From: Periplaneta americana
Taxonomy: Eukaryota > Arthropoda > Insecta > Blattodea > Blattidae
Reading direction: 5' to 3'
Assembly (NCBI RefSeq): GCF_040183065.1
Contig: NW_027185565.1
Location: forward strand, 1,531,501 to 1,595,500
Length of the DNA: 64,000 nucleotides
Below are positions 11,904-21,490 of the stretch, one piece after another. The number at the start of each line of letters is the position of its first letter. Within the stretch, counting starts at the first letter, position 1. A program made the translations under genes and the position numbers. Under the pieces are notes generated by a model. That model was not told where the DNA came from. It was given only the letters and a program-made list of their open reading frames with translations, and ran no database searches.

Positions 11904-12694
11904 TGTGACAGCTGCAACGGTGTTCGAACACGCATCCGATAGGGCGCACGGCAGACGAAACGCTGGTACGGGGAGCATTTGCATGCTGAAGGGCAGAGGG
12001 GGTGTATTATGTCAACGCGGCGAGGGGAGAGTGCGCGCGCAGCTGCTACTTGCGGAGTGAAGGGGGGACGGACCTCCCGAATCGTCGAGAGAATTCCGTC
12101 CGAACTGGAGATATCCAGATAATTCGAGAGGACATCCGTAGAAATTTCTCGTAACTATGATTTTGCTATAAAAGAAGAAACGCGAGCAAACTTGAGCAGT
12201 TTTCAGTTTATTCAGTCATTCAGTGAGTAAGCCAGAGCAAGCAAGCCAGTTCGACTCGAGTGTGCGTCCGCAACTGGTCAGCATCCGAAGGCCTGAGTTC
12301 GAGTGCAGTGGACCGCAGTTGGAGGGACCTGAGTTCGAGTGCAGTGGACCGCAGTTGAGGGATCTGAGTTCGAGTACAATGGACTGTTTCTGAAGGTCTG
12401 TGGTTCGAGATAATGTGATCTCGAGTGACTGAGCTAGAAGAACTGTGAACTGAGAACTGACAGTTCTGATTTGTAATTAGTGCTTTGTAAATATTAGTTA
12501 AGATTAACAGTTCATTGTTGTTCGTAATAGTTCAAGTAAATTGTCATTGTCGTTTGTGGAGTGCAATAACGAACGCTGTGTTGCTGTGCGGAGAGCAAAT
12601 CCCATTGTTGACGGGAGTGCAGTTAAATTGTAGAGAGTGAATAGTTATTGTTGCGATAATAAATTACATTGTTGTCTAGAAATAAAACGTTACA
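11904..12694 (+). repeat. 3' LTR of the Gypsy element
   Basis: It begins TGTGACAGCTGCAACG and ends ACGTTACA. It is 791 bp against 756 bp for the 5' LTR; most of the difference is a third copy of the GAGTTCGAGTGCAGTGGACC repeat at 12295-12385. Confidence 0.93.
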
Positions 12695-13203
12695 ATATGT
12701 ATTGACAATAGGCACAGTCTGGTGGCTGTTTAGTGTACTTCGGGTTGCAAAAGTGTCACCATATTAGTTGTGAGTTGCTCGACTTAGACACAAAGCAGCA
12801 GTTGAAAGAAGGTATGATTTTCATGTTTTTCATCTAATTTACTAATGTAATGAAGGAAGCATTTCTGTCAAATATTAATCCTGTATAATTTTCTACAGAC
12901 AGTGTCTGAAAGTATGATAAATTCTCGTTATTTAGTCATATTTACATTATAAATTTAGTTTCTGTGAACGGAGACAGGATCATGTTAACCGATGCAGTGC
13001 TAGTTGCCTTCAATGAGCCACTCCGAGTTGCTATGAATGGAATAGTGGCCCAATGATGGAAACCGTACCCGCGCGCACTTTCGCAACTACTGTTTCGAAT
13101 TAGTTAACAAAGAGCCGTGCTAGCTGATTTAATACGTGTATAATGTAAACGAATGAGTAGTTATACATTCATATATTATAAATATATATGTTTTCTTTCC
13201 TAA
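12695..13203 (+). other. Element B leader sequence, no gene
   Basis: AT-rich leader between the Gypsy insertion and the transposase start. It contains TIR-like words (GAGTTGCTATGAATGG, GTGGCCCAATGATGG near 13023-13060) that resemble the element B terminus. Confidence 0.5.
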
Positions 13204-13852
13204 ATGCTGTCAAAAATGAAATATGATCAGTGGCAGGAAGATGATATGTGTCGCGCTTTAGCTGCAGTACGAAATAGTGACATGGATGTCAATGAGGCTG
13301 CCAGAACATAATATAGTGTGCCCAGAGTAACATTACAAAGACATTTAACGGGCAAGAATTATTTTGCTGTTGAACATAAAAAATTATAGTAGCATAGCTG
13401 ATCTTCCTGCAGAAGTCGAAAATGAACTTGTTGCTCATGGTCTCTGGGGAATTTATGTTGGTATTACACCAAGGGAACTGCGCTTGCTAGCATTTGATAT
13501 AGCAGAAAGGAACGAAATCCTTCATAGATTCAGTGAAGAAACGAGAACAGCCGGAAAGAAATGGTATTATGCATTTAAGAGGAGACATCCCCAACTTAAC
13601 TTGCGTCAACCAGAGTCGACATCTTTTGCTCGAGCTAAGGGGTTTGATAAAGAAAACGTAAGTCCTTTTTTGACACCTTGCAGAAAATTGTTGATGTAAA
13701 CCAACTCGATTCAACGCGAGTATTCAACGTTGTTGAGACTGGTTTATCAATTGTGTAAAAGAAAGCTAGAAAGGTGCTTGCTTTCAAAGGTAAAAGAGCA
13801 CTGGAGAAAGAAGTTTGCTGCACAAGTGCTGCGTGTGAGTATGTCCCACCAC
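13204..13852 (+). pseudogene. Pogo-superfamily transposase of element B, N-terminal half
   Basis: From ATG 13204 the frame reads MLSKMKYDQWQEDDM, then NSDMDVNEAARTYSVPRVTL (reading through a stop): a psq-type helix-turn-helix typical of pogo/jerky transposases. The CENP-B-type DNA-binding half follows (GITPRELRLLAFDIAER, KKWYYAFKRRHPQLNLRQPE). The start of the DDE domain is visible in 13665-13850 as STRVFNVVETGLSIV and VCCTSAACEYVPP. The family has NVDETG here, so the first catalytic Asp is replaced by Val. Breaks: stop TAA 13309-13311, a frame change at about 13375, another near 13670, and a stop in the KK stretch near 13758. The protein is cut at 13852 by the LINE; the remaining catalytic Asp residues were not found downstream. 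Confidence 0.85.
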
Positions 13853-14650
13853 TCAATCTCAGTAACTACAGACCCATCTCACTCTTACCATGTCTCTCTA
13901 AACTATTAGAAAAATGTATTAAAAGCAGGCTAATTAATTTCTTAGAAAAAAACAGTCTGTTAAGTCAAAAGCAGTTTGGCTTACGTACTAACATGAGCAC
14001 GGACGACGCTATTATGAACGTAACATCAAGGATTATCAAAGAATTAGACTCGGGTAAAAAATGCTTTGGAGTTTTCCTAGATATTCAAAAAGGCTTTGAT
14101 ACTGTAGACCATAATATACTCACTTCTAAACTTCATGCCTACGGGATTAAAGGAATCGCTTTAAATTTATTTAAGTCATACTTAAGCAACAGATCCCAAT
14201 TAACGAAATTTAACGACCAACACAGTGAAATTCGTAATATAAATATAGGTGTGCCACAAGGCACAGTTTTAGGCCCACTACTATTTTTAATATACATCAA
14301 TGACTTGCTAAATATTGATATAGGGAACACATCTGGATATATATTTGCGTATGCTGATGATACAGCCGTAATTTTTAGTGGATCGAATTGGAACGATGCC
14401 TACCTAAATGCTAATAGAGGTATAAATATAATTAAGAAATGGTTAGATGAAAATTTGCTCTCATTGAACATTTAAAAAACAACTGCAGTTCCTTTTACAT
14501 CAACGGCTTCTAGTCTGAGAAAAATCAAACTCGATAAGGATACAAATTTAAAAATACACAATTGCAGTAACATAAACTTGATATTCTTGCAGTGTAGGCT
14601 TTCACAGCCGGAGTCTATAGATGTAGATTCATTTTCCGGGCTGAGAGGCA

Positions 14651-14980
14651 GTGGCAGCACATGCCTACGAAGAGGGCGATCACAACATAAGATTCAAGGA
14701 CACTGACATCTTGAGCACGACGACGCACTTCTTCCCCCGACTACATAGAGAAGCGATCGAAATATATAAACATAACAACAACTTTAGTCGCAAGGAAGAA
14801 GGCGTCAAGCTTAACAAGTGTTGGTACCCGGTCCTAAACAGAACAGATAAGAAGCCATTACAACAAAAGGACGGAACCCAGAACGGGAGCAGCGAACAAA
14901 GCGGCGCGGACCGCAGCGACAACAGGCCTCAGCCCGCGAGTCGCACTATAAATACGCCCGCACAACCAGCCACAGGATAA
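14651..14980 (+). pseudogene. Penelope-like GIY-YIG endonuclease C-terminus
   Basis: The frame reads AAHAYEEGDHNIRFKDTDIL, then HREAIEIYKHNNNFSRKEEG and KLNKCWYPVL. This is the conserved C-terminal part of the Penelope endonuclease (pattern AEHxxxxGHxIxFxxTxIL ... REAIEIxxxxxNFNRxxGxxLxxxWxPVI), which nicks the target during insertion. The GIY and YIG motifs themselves and the whole reverse transcriptase lie upstream in a complete element and are absent here. The last 35 residues are low complexity. The frame is open but only a fragment. Confidence 0.8.
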
Positions 14981-15370
14981 TCTTCAAACAGCCAAACTGG
15001 CTATCACCGTTTCGTGCCTAGACTTCTCCTCCATCGCGTCTCTCCTCCGGATCAGGTCGCTGTACTTCTGCCCCTCCTCCCCCCGTATGTTGTGGCTAAT
15101 CAGTTACGTCCATTTTCGGCTTACCCACTGGAAATTTCTAGCGCTCCTTCACTGGGGCGGCGAAACCCGAAGTGAGACAAGTGGCCAAGAGGCTTGGAGC
15201 TCACATATTCAGTTTTTCACAACCCCAACTCCCCCCTTGCAAAAAGGACGTGTTTTCACGTACCTTTAAAGTTTCTCCTCCCACTTCCCCCCACTCATTC
15301 ACTCATTCATTCATTCATTCAGCCACAGGATCAGTTGCCTCAGGTACGCCGAGAAGAGTCTTGCGACCTC

Positions 15371-15432
15371 GGATACCACTCCACTGAAGATGTCTGCTGC
15401 AGTTGCAGACGAAACGTCTGGTATAAAACCAA
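15371..15432 (+). ncRNA. Hammerhead ribozyme motif (minimal type I)
   Basis: CTGAAGA at 15384-15390 fits the core CUGANGA. Stem II is GTCTGC (15392-15397) paired with GCAGAC (15405-15410), followed directly by GAAA (15411-15414). ACGT at 15414-15417 gives a two-base-pair palindromic stem III, and GTC (15416-15418) is the expected cleavage triplet. CCA before the core (15381-15383) pairs with TGG after the cleavage site (15419-15421), and GG/CC can pair further out. Such very short stem III hammerheads are described for Penelope-like elements and are thought to work best as dimers. All core bases are intact; activity is inferred. Confidence 0.8.
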
Positions 15433-16240
15433 CCAATAGACCACGGCCTCTCAGCCCGGAAAATGAATCTACATCTATAAACTTGATAGATTGTAATTGC
15501 TCTACCTTGACAGAACCCACGCAAATAAAATACTTAGGTGTTGTCATTGATCAACATTTAAGATGAAATAAACATGTAACATATTTAAGTAATAGGTTAC
15601 GGAAAACAATTCACAACTTTGTAACCCTTCGTGCATATATGCCTATCTATGTTCTCCGTGTAGTTTATCTAGCCTTGTTTCAATCAGTCATCAAATACGG
15701 AATAATAGGATGGGGTGGAATGACGAAGACTATCTACTCTTAACTCCATTAATATTACTACAAAAACGTATCATTAAAATTTGTCTGCATAAACCACTTG
15801 ATTATCCGACACAATTTATTTATTCTGAATTCCAAGTACTAAAAATTGAGCAAATATGTAAACATACATTACTAACTTATTTTCACAAAAAACGAATGAA
15901 TTTTATAACTGAAAAACATATACATAACACCAAAAGAAATGTCCCAACTCTTTTGGCAGAATCTAAATGCCACACTACAGCTGGATTAAGACACAGTAGG
16001 AATTATGAACCAAAACTGTACAATTCAGTATTGAAAAATAATCCAGACCTAAGCAATTTACACATTCTTAAGTTCAAAAATAAAGTGAAAATGTTTGTAT
16101 GATATTTCATAAATTTTATTATAATTTTTTTAAGTGTTACTAGCATTATATGGTACTAATTTTTATTGTATTTAACTGATGCATGTACCCTATAAGATAA
16201 AACATTGTACTAAATATAAATAGATCATTTTCTTAATTAA

Positions 16241-16861
16241 TAATATTTTTTGTTTTCAGTGTATATAAATTGTTGTTTTGTTTGAGTAGCCCTTAAACTT
16301 TGAAATGTTTTAGTTCTGTTTAATCACACTATAGAACAAATAGGGCCTAAAATGTTTTCTTTTTTTTCTGTACTATCGTCAATCATTTGAGTTAAAAATG
16401 CTGAAGATCTTAGCCTGATTACAAACTAACAACGATGTATTTCGTTTTCTTGTGTTAATGAAATATCTGAAGATTTTTTAAGTACCCTAGTGGTGTTGCT
16501 TGGGATCGAATACATATTCTGTGGTTCCATATGCCAACACACTACTCCTAATAATGCCGAAGATATTGTGTATTGGTATTTATTTATATGTGGGTTGTTA
16601 TTTAACAATATAATTCTCCAGCCCATTCATGGAAACTACCTGGCCCAACGAAGGAAACGAGTCTCCTTCATTGGGCCGATGATGCTTATTTTTATTTTCA
16701 AAATATTTCATTAACACCGAATACTTATAACTTCTATTTGTAGCATAGTGAAATACAGAAGGTAATATTTAAGTTTTCTTGAAAAAGGAAATAAATATTA
16801 CTTCATCCGAGGATATTATATAAGATTTCTTTTAAGTGGCCCATTGATAGCAACCTTACCC
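16241..16861 (+). other. Element B right part, no gene
   Basis: AT-rich sequence ending in the element B terminal repeat. GGCCCAACGAAGGAAACGAG and TCCTTCATTGGGCCGATGAT at about 16641-16685 echo the left subterminal sequence GGTTCCTTCGATGGGCC at 6404. No transposase catalytic motif is found. Confidence 0.5.
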
Positions 16862-16959
16862 TAAACACGATGCTAATGAGTTATATTAGACGATAGGATA
16901 TGTTATTTACAGCCCATTACAGCACGTTAGATTAGTACAAAATACAAATTTGAACAAGT

Positions 16960-17525
16960 CGACGTTTTACTGGCACTGAAGGCTTCGATTTCTTCTGCTT
17001 TTGCTCCTGCCCATAAGTTACATCTCTTTCAACGTTTTTAATCGGTATAGATGAAAGAACTTAAGACATTTTCTTCGTTGAACTCGTATCTTTCGAGCAT
17101 CCACTTCTGGCACTGGTCTAAATCAAAAGAACTGACATGGATTCTCTTGCTGATGGTCTTGAGGGTTTTGGTGTAACCGGAACTGAAAAGCTGAGTGTAA
17201 TTGATGTATTGAATATTCCTTCAATCTCTGAAGATAACATCACAGAGGTGGTTGATTCTGAATGAGCATTAACTGTTTCTTCAGCCGCTGAAGACGCTGG
17301 CACCGCAGAATTTGTTAAATGTAAGCCAGCTGTTGTTTCGCTTATTTCTATCTCAAGTGGGCGATCTGTAAGTTGATCTGGTCCCAAATTGTCATCAGCA
17401 AACACGTTATGGTTGTATGGACAGATAGCAGAACCACTGTTTGGAAGATTTTATTTCTTCAAGTGCTTTCTTCATGGCTTCTTCAGACCATTTGGCTTGT
17501 TCCGTCTTCGTCTTGAAAAATTAAA
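16960..17525 (-). pseudogene. Internally deleted pogo transposase of element A
   Basis: Reading the minus strand from 17525, the first piece is KTKTEQAKWSEEAMKKALEE followed by IKSS, which is the psq helix-turn-helix start of pogo transposases. Within about 50 bp it switches to PYNHNVFADDNLGPDQLTDR PLE, matching the pogo C-terminal signature (xxPxNxNxFxDDDFxPxxVTDRP). A Ser/Thr-rich tail and a basic end (RDVTYGQEQKQKKSKPS) follow to about 16960. The central DNA-binding and DDE regions, several hundred residues, are therefore deleted. The copy could only be moved by transposase made elsewhere. The family assignment rests on the N- and C-terminal signatures. Confidence 0.7.
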
Positions 17526-18115
17526 CCATCTGAAAATACATTACGACCTTTTAAAGTCAATATTAAGGTCAGTGTTAAAGATTTATAATTTAATTAGTTT
17601 GACTTAATGCCTCCACTATGTAAAATGATCTAGCACGCTTTATTACAATAGACAAATACATACAAAAATACAGTTAACACTTTATAGTCAAATAAAGGTG
17701 GCAGGGCAAAGCGGATAAGTTATCCAATTTGCCCTATTGACTTTGCCCGCAGACGCCATTTCGCTTTTCATTTAAGGTTATACAAACATAAACGTGAATA
17801 ATCTTCTTCGTAAGTACGGTACTTTAGAAGTAATCGTATCGCCTATATATTACTAATCACAAAACAGAAAGTTTATTCAGTATTGTGTTGTACATTTGTT
17901 ACTCTTACCTTGAAATATTTTAAGAAAATAGTCAATTTTCTTCAAACACACGCTGACTTCTTCTCTCACTAGCTAGAATGACGACAAGTCAGTTCCAGGA
18001 GCAAAATCTGGTATGGATTCTTCCCCAACATAGCAGAAAGCGCTGCCTGTTGGCGTTTCTAAGAAATAGGCATTATTCTCTTTGCCCCAGTTATTCGTTT
18101 TGCCCGGGTCTCCCC
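17526..18115. other. Element A terminal region, no gene
   Basis: Contains the paired repeats GGGCAAAGCGGATAAG and TTTGCCCTATTGACTTTGCC at 17703-17749 and the right terminal repeat. Confidence 0.5.
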
Positions 18116-18270
18116 TACCACAAAGCAATACAGTTTTTAATGTAAATTTTGAGAGCAATTGATTGTAAGAGCAGAAGTACAGCTTTGGCTAATACCATTT
18201 TACTCCTTATCGACATTTTTTTTTCCCTCAGAAAATATAGGTGACCTAGAAATAAAATTGACAGGCTTAA

Positions 18271-19534
18271 TCCTCCTGTTTTATTGGGTTATTTTACGAC
18301 GCTGTATCAACATCTAGGTTATTTAGCTCAGAATGAAATGAAGGTGATAATGCTGGTGAAATGAGTCCGGGGTCCAGCACCGAAAGTTACCCAGCATTTG
18401 CTCGTACTGGGTTGAGGGAAAACCCCGGAAAAAACCTCAACCAGGTAACTTGCCCCGACCGGGATTCGAAACCCTCCTGTTATGAAGGTTTTTGGCATCT
18501 TACTGCTACCAAGACGGTAATACAATTACCCCAATCAAAATCATGGTTCCAATATGTGTTAAAAACTTGAAATATTAACAATGCATATATTACTGATTAT
18601 GAACCCATGCAAAATGAAAAAAATATAAAATAATTTTCTGGTTTTTTTAAATGCAGAGTGATTCGGATGTTCCATTCCATTATGTTAAAAACTTGTACTA
18701 AAATTAATGAACTTCAGAATGCTACTGGTGACAGAATGCAAAAATATATCAGTAAAGTTAAATTTGCCCAACTTTCATTTCAAGAAAAACTCCTCAACGC
18801 TACATAATTTTAACAGTGTCGAAAACACAACCACAAACAATGAAAATCGCACTATTATAAAAAAAGCTAAATCATGTCGGTTATCTTATTTGTTGAAATT
18901 TAAATACTGATATACAATATATACAACCATGAACATTTCCAAGATGTTTGTTTATAACAAAATAAAATCCTCAAAAAAATCTTTAGAAATAATTCTGAAG
19001 ATAATCAAATAAAAATATAAATCTGAGAAAATAAATTTCAGTTTTTTACTGAAATTAAAATACATGAACACGGCCTATATTAGAATGAATATCTCGAGAA
19101 AAGGCTCCACTAATAACTATGTCTAACAAAAACACATTTAGAATAATTATAACACAGAGAAATAAAAAATGGAACCAAAAGTCATGATATTCATGATAAT
19201 ATAAATAACATTATGAATAATGATATGAATAAGAGAAAATAAAATAATTTGGAAGCAGACGAGCTAAAAAAATAGAAAATTAAACTACAAATTCAATTTC
19301 ATATCCTGGAATTTTCATAACCAAGACTTCCAAGTGAGGTAACAAGATCACCCCACTGAAATAACGCGAATTACTTATTTAAGTAGTTTAATTATTTATG
19401 TTGTTCTTATTTCAAAATATTAGACATGTAACGGCAAATACGTGGAATTTCAAAAATACATATGGAGAAAAATGATAATAATAATGAAAAATCATCAGTG
19501 GGGTAATCCTATTGCCCCCTTTGCAGCAGGAGGG
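18271..19534. mobile_element. Possible TTAA-flanked (piggyBac-like) non-autonomous element
   Basis: TTAA at 18267-18270 is followed by TCCTCCTGTT, and CAGCAGGAGGG at the other end is followed by TTAA at 19535-19538; the first 8-12 bases are inverted repeats with one mismatch. Both ends also carry the subterminal word ATTACCCCA in mirrored orientation (about 18525 and 19496). TTAA flanks and C-rich ends suit piggyBac-type elements. No transposase is present and the repeats are short, so this is tentative. Confidence 0.4.
18281..18472 (-). mobile_element. tRNA-derived SINE, family B, 5'-truncated
   Basis: Reverse orientation: ACGACGCTGTATCAAC near the left (3' end), CCAGCACCGAAAGTTACCCA in the body, and GGGATTCGAAACC (B box reversed) at the right. 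The A box is missing. A 9-bp target duplication CCTCCTGTT lies at 18272-18280 and 18473-18481. It lies inside the end of the TTAA element, so it arrived later. Confidence 0.75.
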
Positions 19535-19538
19535 TTAA

Positions 19539-21249
19539 TATAACATTTACATACAACACTAAGAAATTTTAAGGGAAGAGGATGGTGAAATTTGAATTTT
19601 GTTTCTAATTGAAGTCCTTATTCAACGAAAGGCCCAAAGCGTTATTTTAAAATTTCACACGAGGAACAATAACTTGGTGTCTCTGTATCAAATAACGACA
19701 CAAAGTTAATTTCTTAACACCATATATTTAAAGCACTACCAAGAAGATATATGAGTATAATGTTATTCTTTGTGACAGTTACAATTAGTTATAATTTAAA
19801 ATAACAGAATTTTGGAATCTTCTGCATTACTGCTATTTTAAAAATAAAATTTCTCTTAAATCCATATTATTAATATAATTTAAACACAAATCAAATTCTA
19901 AGCTATTACACTATGGAAATTCAAACAGACGTGCGTCACACTAAGAAAACTGGAACTCCAGACTACAAAATGCATCATATTGTTAATTTACCCCTTTACT
20001 GAGTTATATTAATGAAATAATAGTCTTATGAATTAAAGCTGGCGGAAGGGTTAACTGTAAATGACTGGGTCGGTTTTATAAAAATTATTATTACAATAAG
20101 ATCCCAAAAGCAATAGTTGGGCCCTTCTTCAACCCACCGAGATATTCATTACGTGTTTTCTGCTGGAATTATAATTATGACTGGCCCTTTTTGTACACAC
20201 CAAATGCGTCTTCTGAGGAAGTGCAATAAAATGGATAAAAGTGATTTTTAGTTGAGCTCTTTTTGAGTAGCCGCTTCAATTGATGCACAATTTTAATTTT
20301 TGGTGTTTATAAATACCACTACTGCAACAACTTAAATTCAAGATTAGTTTTTGAAAAGAGAAATTCGGAACCAATTTAAAAAAAAAAAAGTAAATACATG
20401 TACCAGGATACAGTGATTGACTGAAATGGATATATCTCAACCATTTCTAATGATAAATTTAAATTTCTATAACAATTTACTCCTAAAAGCAACTTCTTTA
20501 AAATATCTAGAGCACAATTTTGATACTGAATTCAAAATCTTAAGGTAAACAATTACATTTTAAGAATGAATTTCAGAGGTACTTTTATAGAAATATAGAA
20601 GCATACAGTATATTTCGAAATCAAAAATAAAACAAAATTCTATTCCAGGGAAAAGTTTCTTTATAGCCTAAAGATTGTGTGCAAATGTCATTCATGGTTC
20701 TGAGAATATAGACCGTGTCTTAAGTCTGCCAGGTAAATTAAAATAAATTATTATTGCAACTTCTTGTATGAAATTAAACAAAAAAAGTCACGGGAAATTG
20801 CAGTCGAAGTTTACTGTCATTTAAAAACTTTGTGCACCAGAGCTATAATAATGGCGTCACACCAACTGAAGGACATAAGTGTGCATTAAATTGTATGTAA
20901 TGTATTTTTCGTACATAAAATCTATTTGTAAGGAACAATACTTTTTAAATTAAAATTATGGGAAATTGGATTCAAAGTTTAGTATCATTTTAAAAACCAT
21001 GTGAACCAGAGCTATAAAAATGGCATCAAAGACCATAAATGCGCTTTAAATCTGATGTAATATATTTCTTCACATATGAAAGAATATTTTAAAAATCATA
21101 GTTTTAAATGTACTGGTCTTTCACCATATTAACCGTCCTCTCCCCTGAATGTTTTTGAGAACCTGACAGTTATTTTTTTAAATATGAAACTCTGTGGAGT
21201 ATTTTCTTTACGCCGACAGTATTTACAGGAAGAAATTACTTTAATATTA
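19539..21249. other. AT-rich sequence, no gene
   Basis: No open frame or element terminus is supported. A diverged tandem duplication lies at 20791-21071. Confidence 0.5.
20791..21071. repeat. Diverged tandem duplication, about 170-bp unit
   Basis: 20791-20910 and 20960-21071 share GGGAAATTG, AAGTTTA, CCAGAGCTATAA and GATGTAATATATTTCTTC-like words in the same order. Confidence 0.6.
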
Positions 21250-21490
21250 GCCACCGGCGTGGCTCAGTCGTTTAAGGCGCTTGCCTGCCAGTCTCAAGTT
21301 GCGCTCGGTCGCAGGTTCCATCCACGATTAGGTTGATTACCTGATTGGGTTTCTCCGAGGATTTTCCCAACCGCAAGATGAATGCCAGGTGATCTATGGC
21401 GAATCCTCGGACTCATCTCGTTATCACCAATCTCATCAACGCTAAATAACATTGTAGTTGATACAGCGTCGTTAAATAACCAACTAAAAA
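21250..21490 (+). mobile_element. tRNA-derived SINE, family A (copy 2)
   Basis: It starts GCCACCGGCGTGGCTCAGTC with TTAAGGCGCTTGCCTGCC (A-box region) and ends ACAGCGTCGTTAAATAACCA. Near-identical order to the copies at 3950 and 29540. The flanking TTAATATT / TTAAATATT is an imperfect target duplication. Confidence 0.88.

Larger units (their letters stand above)
6439..12694 (+). mobile_element. Ty3/Gypsy LTR retrotransposon, full length but decayed
   Basis: Two LTRs (6439-7194 and 11904-12694) flank gag and pol in the order protease, reverse transcriptase, RNase H, integrase, which is the Gypsy order. There is a primer-binding site at 7196 and a purine tract at 11891. No env-like frame lies between integrase and the 3' LTR. 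The LTRs differ by several substitutions and by one extra 30-40 bp repeat in the 3' LTR, so the insertion is not recent. Flanking bases (GTAA left, ATAT right) do not match, so no target duplication can be shown. Confidence 0.93.
14584..15476 (+). mobile_element. 5'-truncated Penelope-like element inside the LINE
   Basis: It is flanked by a perfect 12-bp duplication ATAAACTTGATA (14572-14583 and 15477-15488). The order inside is: a short inverted copy of the 3' end (about 14616-14648, complementary to about 15447-15479), the tail of a GIY-YIG endonuclease frame, a 3' region, and a hammerhead ribozyme motif near the right end. Inverted terminal fragments and hammerheads in pseudo-LTRs are known properties of Penelope-like elements. 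The reverse transcriptase domain is missing. Confidence 0.8.
13853..16102 (+). pseudogene. LINE reverse transcriptase (CR1/jockey-like), split by a Penelope insertion
   Basis: RT motifs appear in order: NYRPISLLPCLSKLLEK, GVFLDIQKGFDTVDH, GVPQGTVLGPLLFLIYINDL and the catalytic AYADDTAVIF near 14347. A stop at 14473-14475 interrupts the thumb region. The frame continues through HNCSNINLI, is broken by the insertion, and resumes at 15489 with DCNCSTLTEPTQIKYLGVV and later a C-terminal region ending at 16102. The 12-bp duplication of target sequence is exactly in phase, so the two halves belong to one gene. The clade is judged only from motif style. The stop and the 5' truncation make it dead. 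Confidence 0.85.
13853..16240 (+). mobile_element. 5'-truncated LINE inserted in element B
   Basis: LINE sequence starts abruptly at 13853 inside the pogo transposase, at the RT stretch LSNYRPISLLP, so the element is 5' truncated like most LINE copies. The coding part runs to 16102 and AT-rich 3' sequence to about 16240; the 3' boundary is uncertain and no target duplication was found. It is split by a Penelope-like element at 14584-15476. Confidence 0.8.
6380..16861 (+). mobile_element. Pogo-like transposon B inserted in A
   Basis: The left end GGGTAAGGTTGCTATCAATG at 6380 is mirrored exactly by CATTGATAGCAACCTTACCC ending at 16861. The duplicated TA is at 6378-6379 and 16862-16863. The word GTTGCTATNAATGG recurs inside at about 13029, a possible subterminal transposase-binding site. 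The element's transposase starts at 13204 on the plus strand. Most of the length is later insertions: a Gypsy element at 6439-12694 and a LINE from 13853. Confidence 0.8.
6070..18115 (-). mobile_element. Pogo-like transposon A (outermost host of the nest)
   Basis: The left end GGGGAAACCCGGGC at 6070 pairs with GCCCGGGTCTCCCC ending at 18115. Both ends are flanked by TA (6068-6069, 18116-18117). Paired subterminal words of the form GGGCAAAGCGAATAA recur at 6250-6310, 17704-17750 and 18070-18110. Its own sequence is 6070-6377 plus 16864-18115; the rest arrived by later insertion of element B at a TA. Decayed pogo-type transposase coding sequence lies on the minus strand at 16960-17525. Confidence 0.75.

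Noticed and set aside
16664-16700. GPMMLIF, resembling the pogo motif PPMMLIFP that should follow the LINE insertion point at 13852
   Set aside because: Only six residues match and no LINE target duplication supports it; it may be chance within the subterminal repeat.
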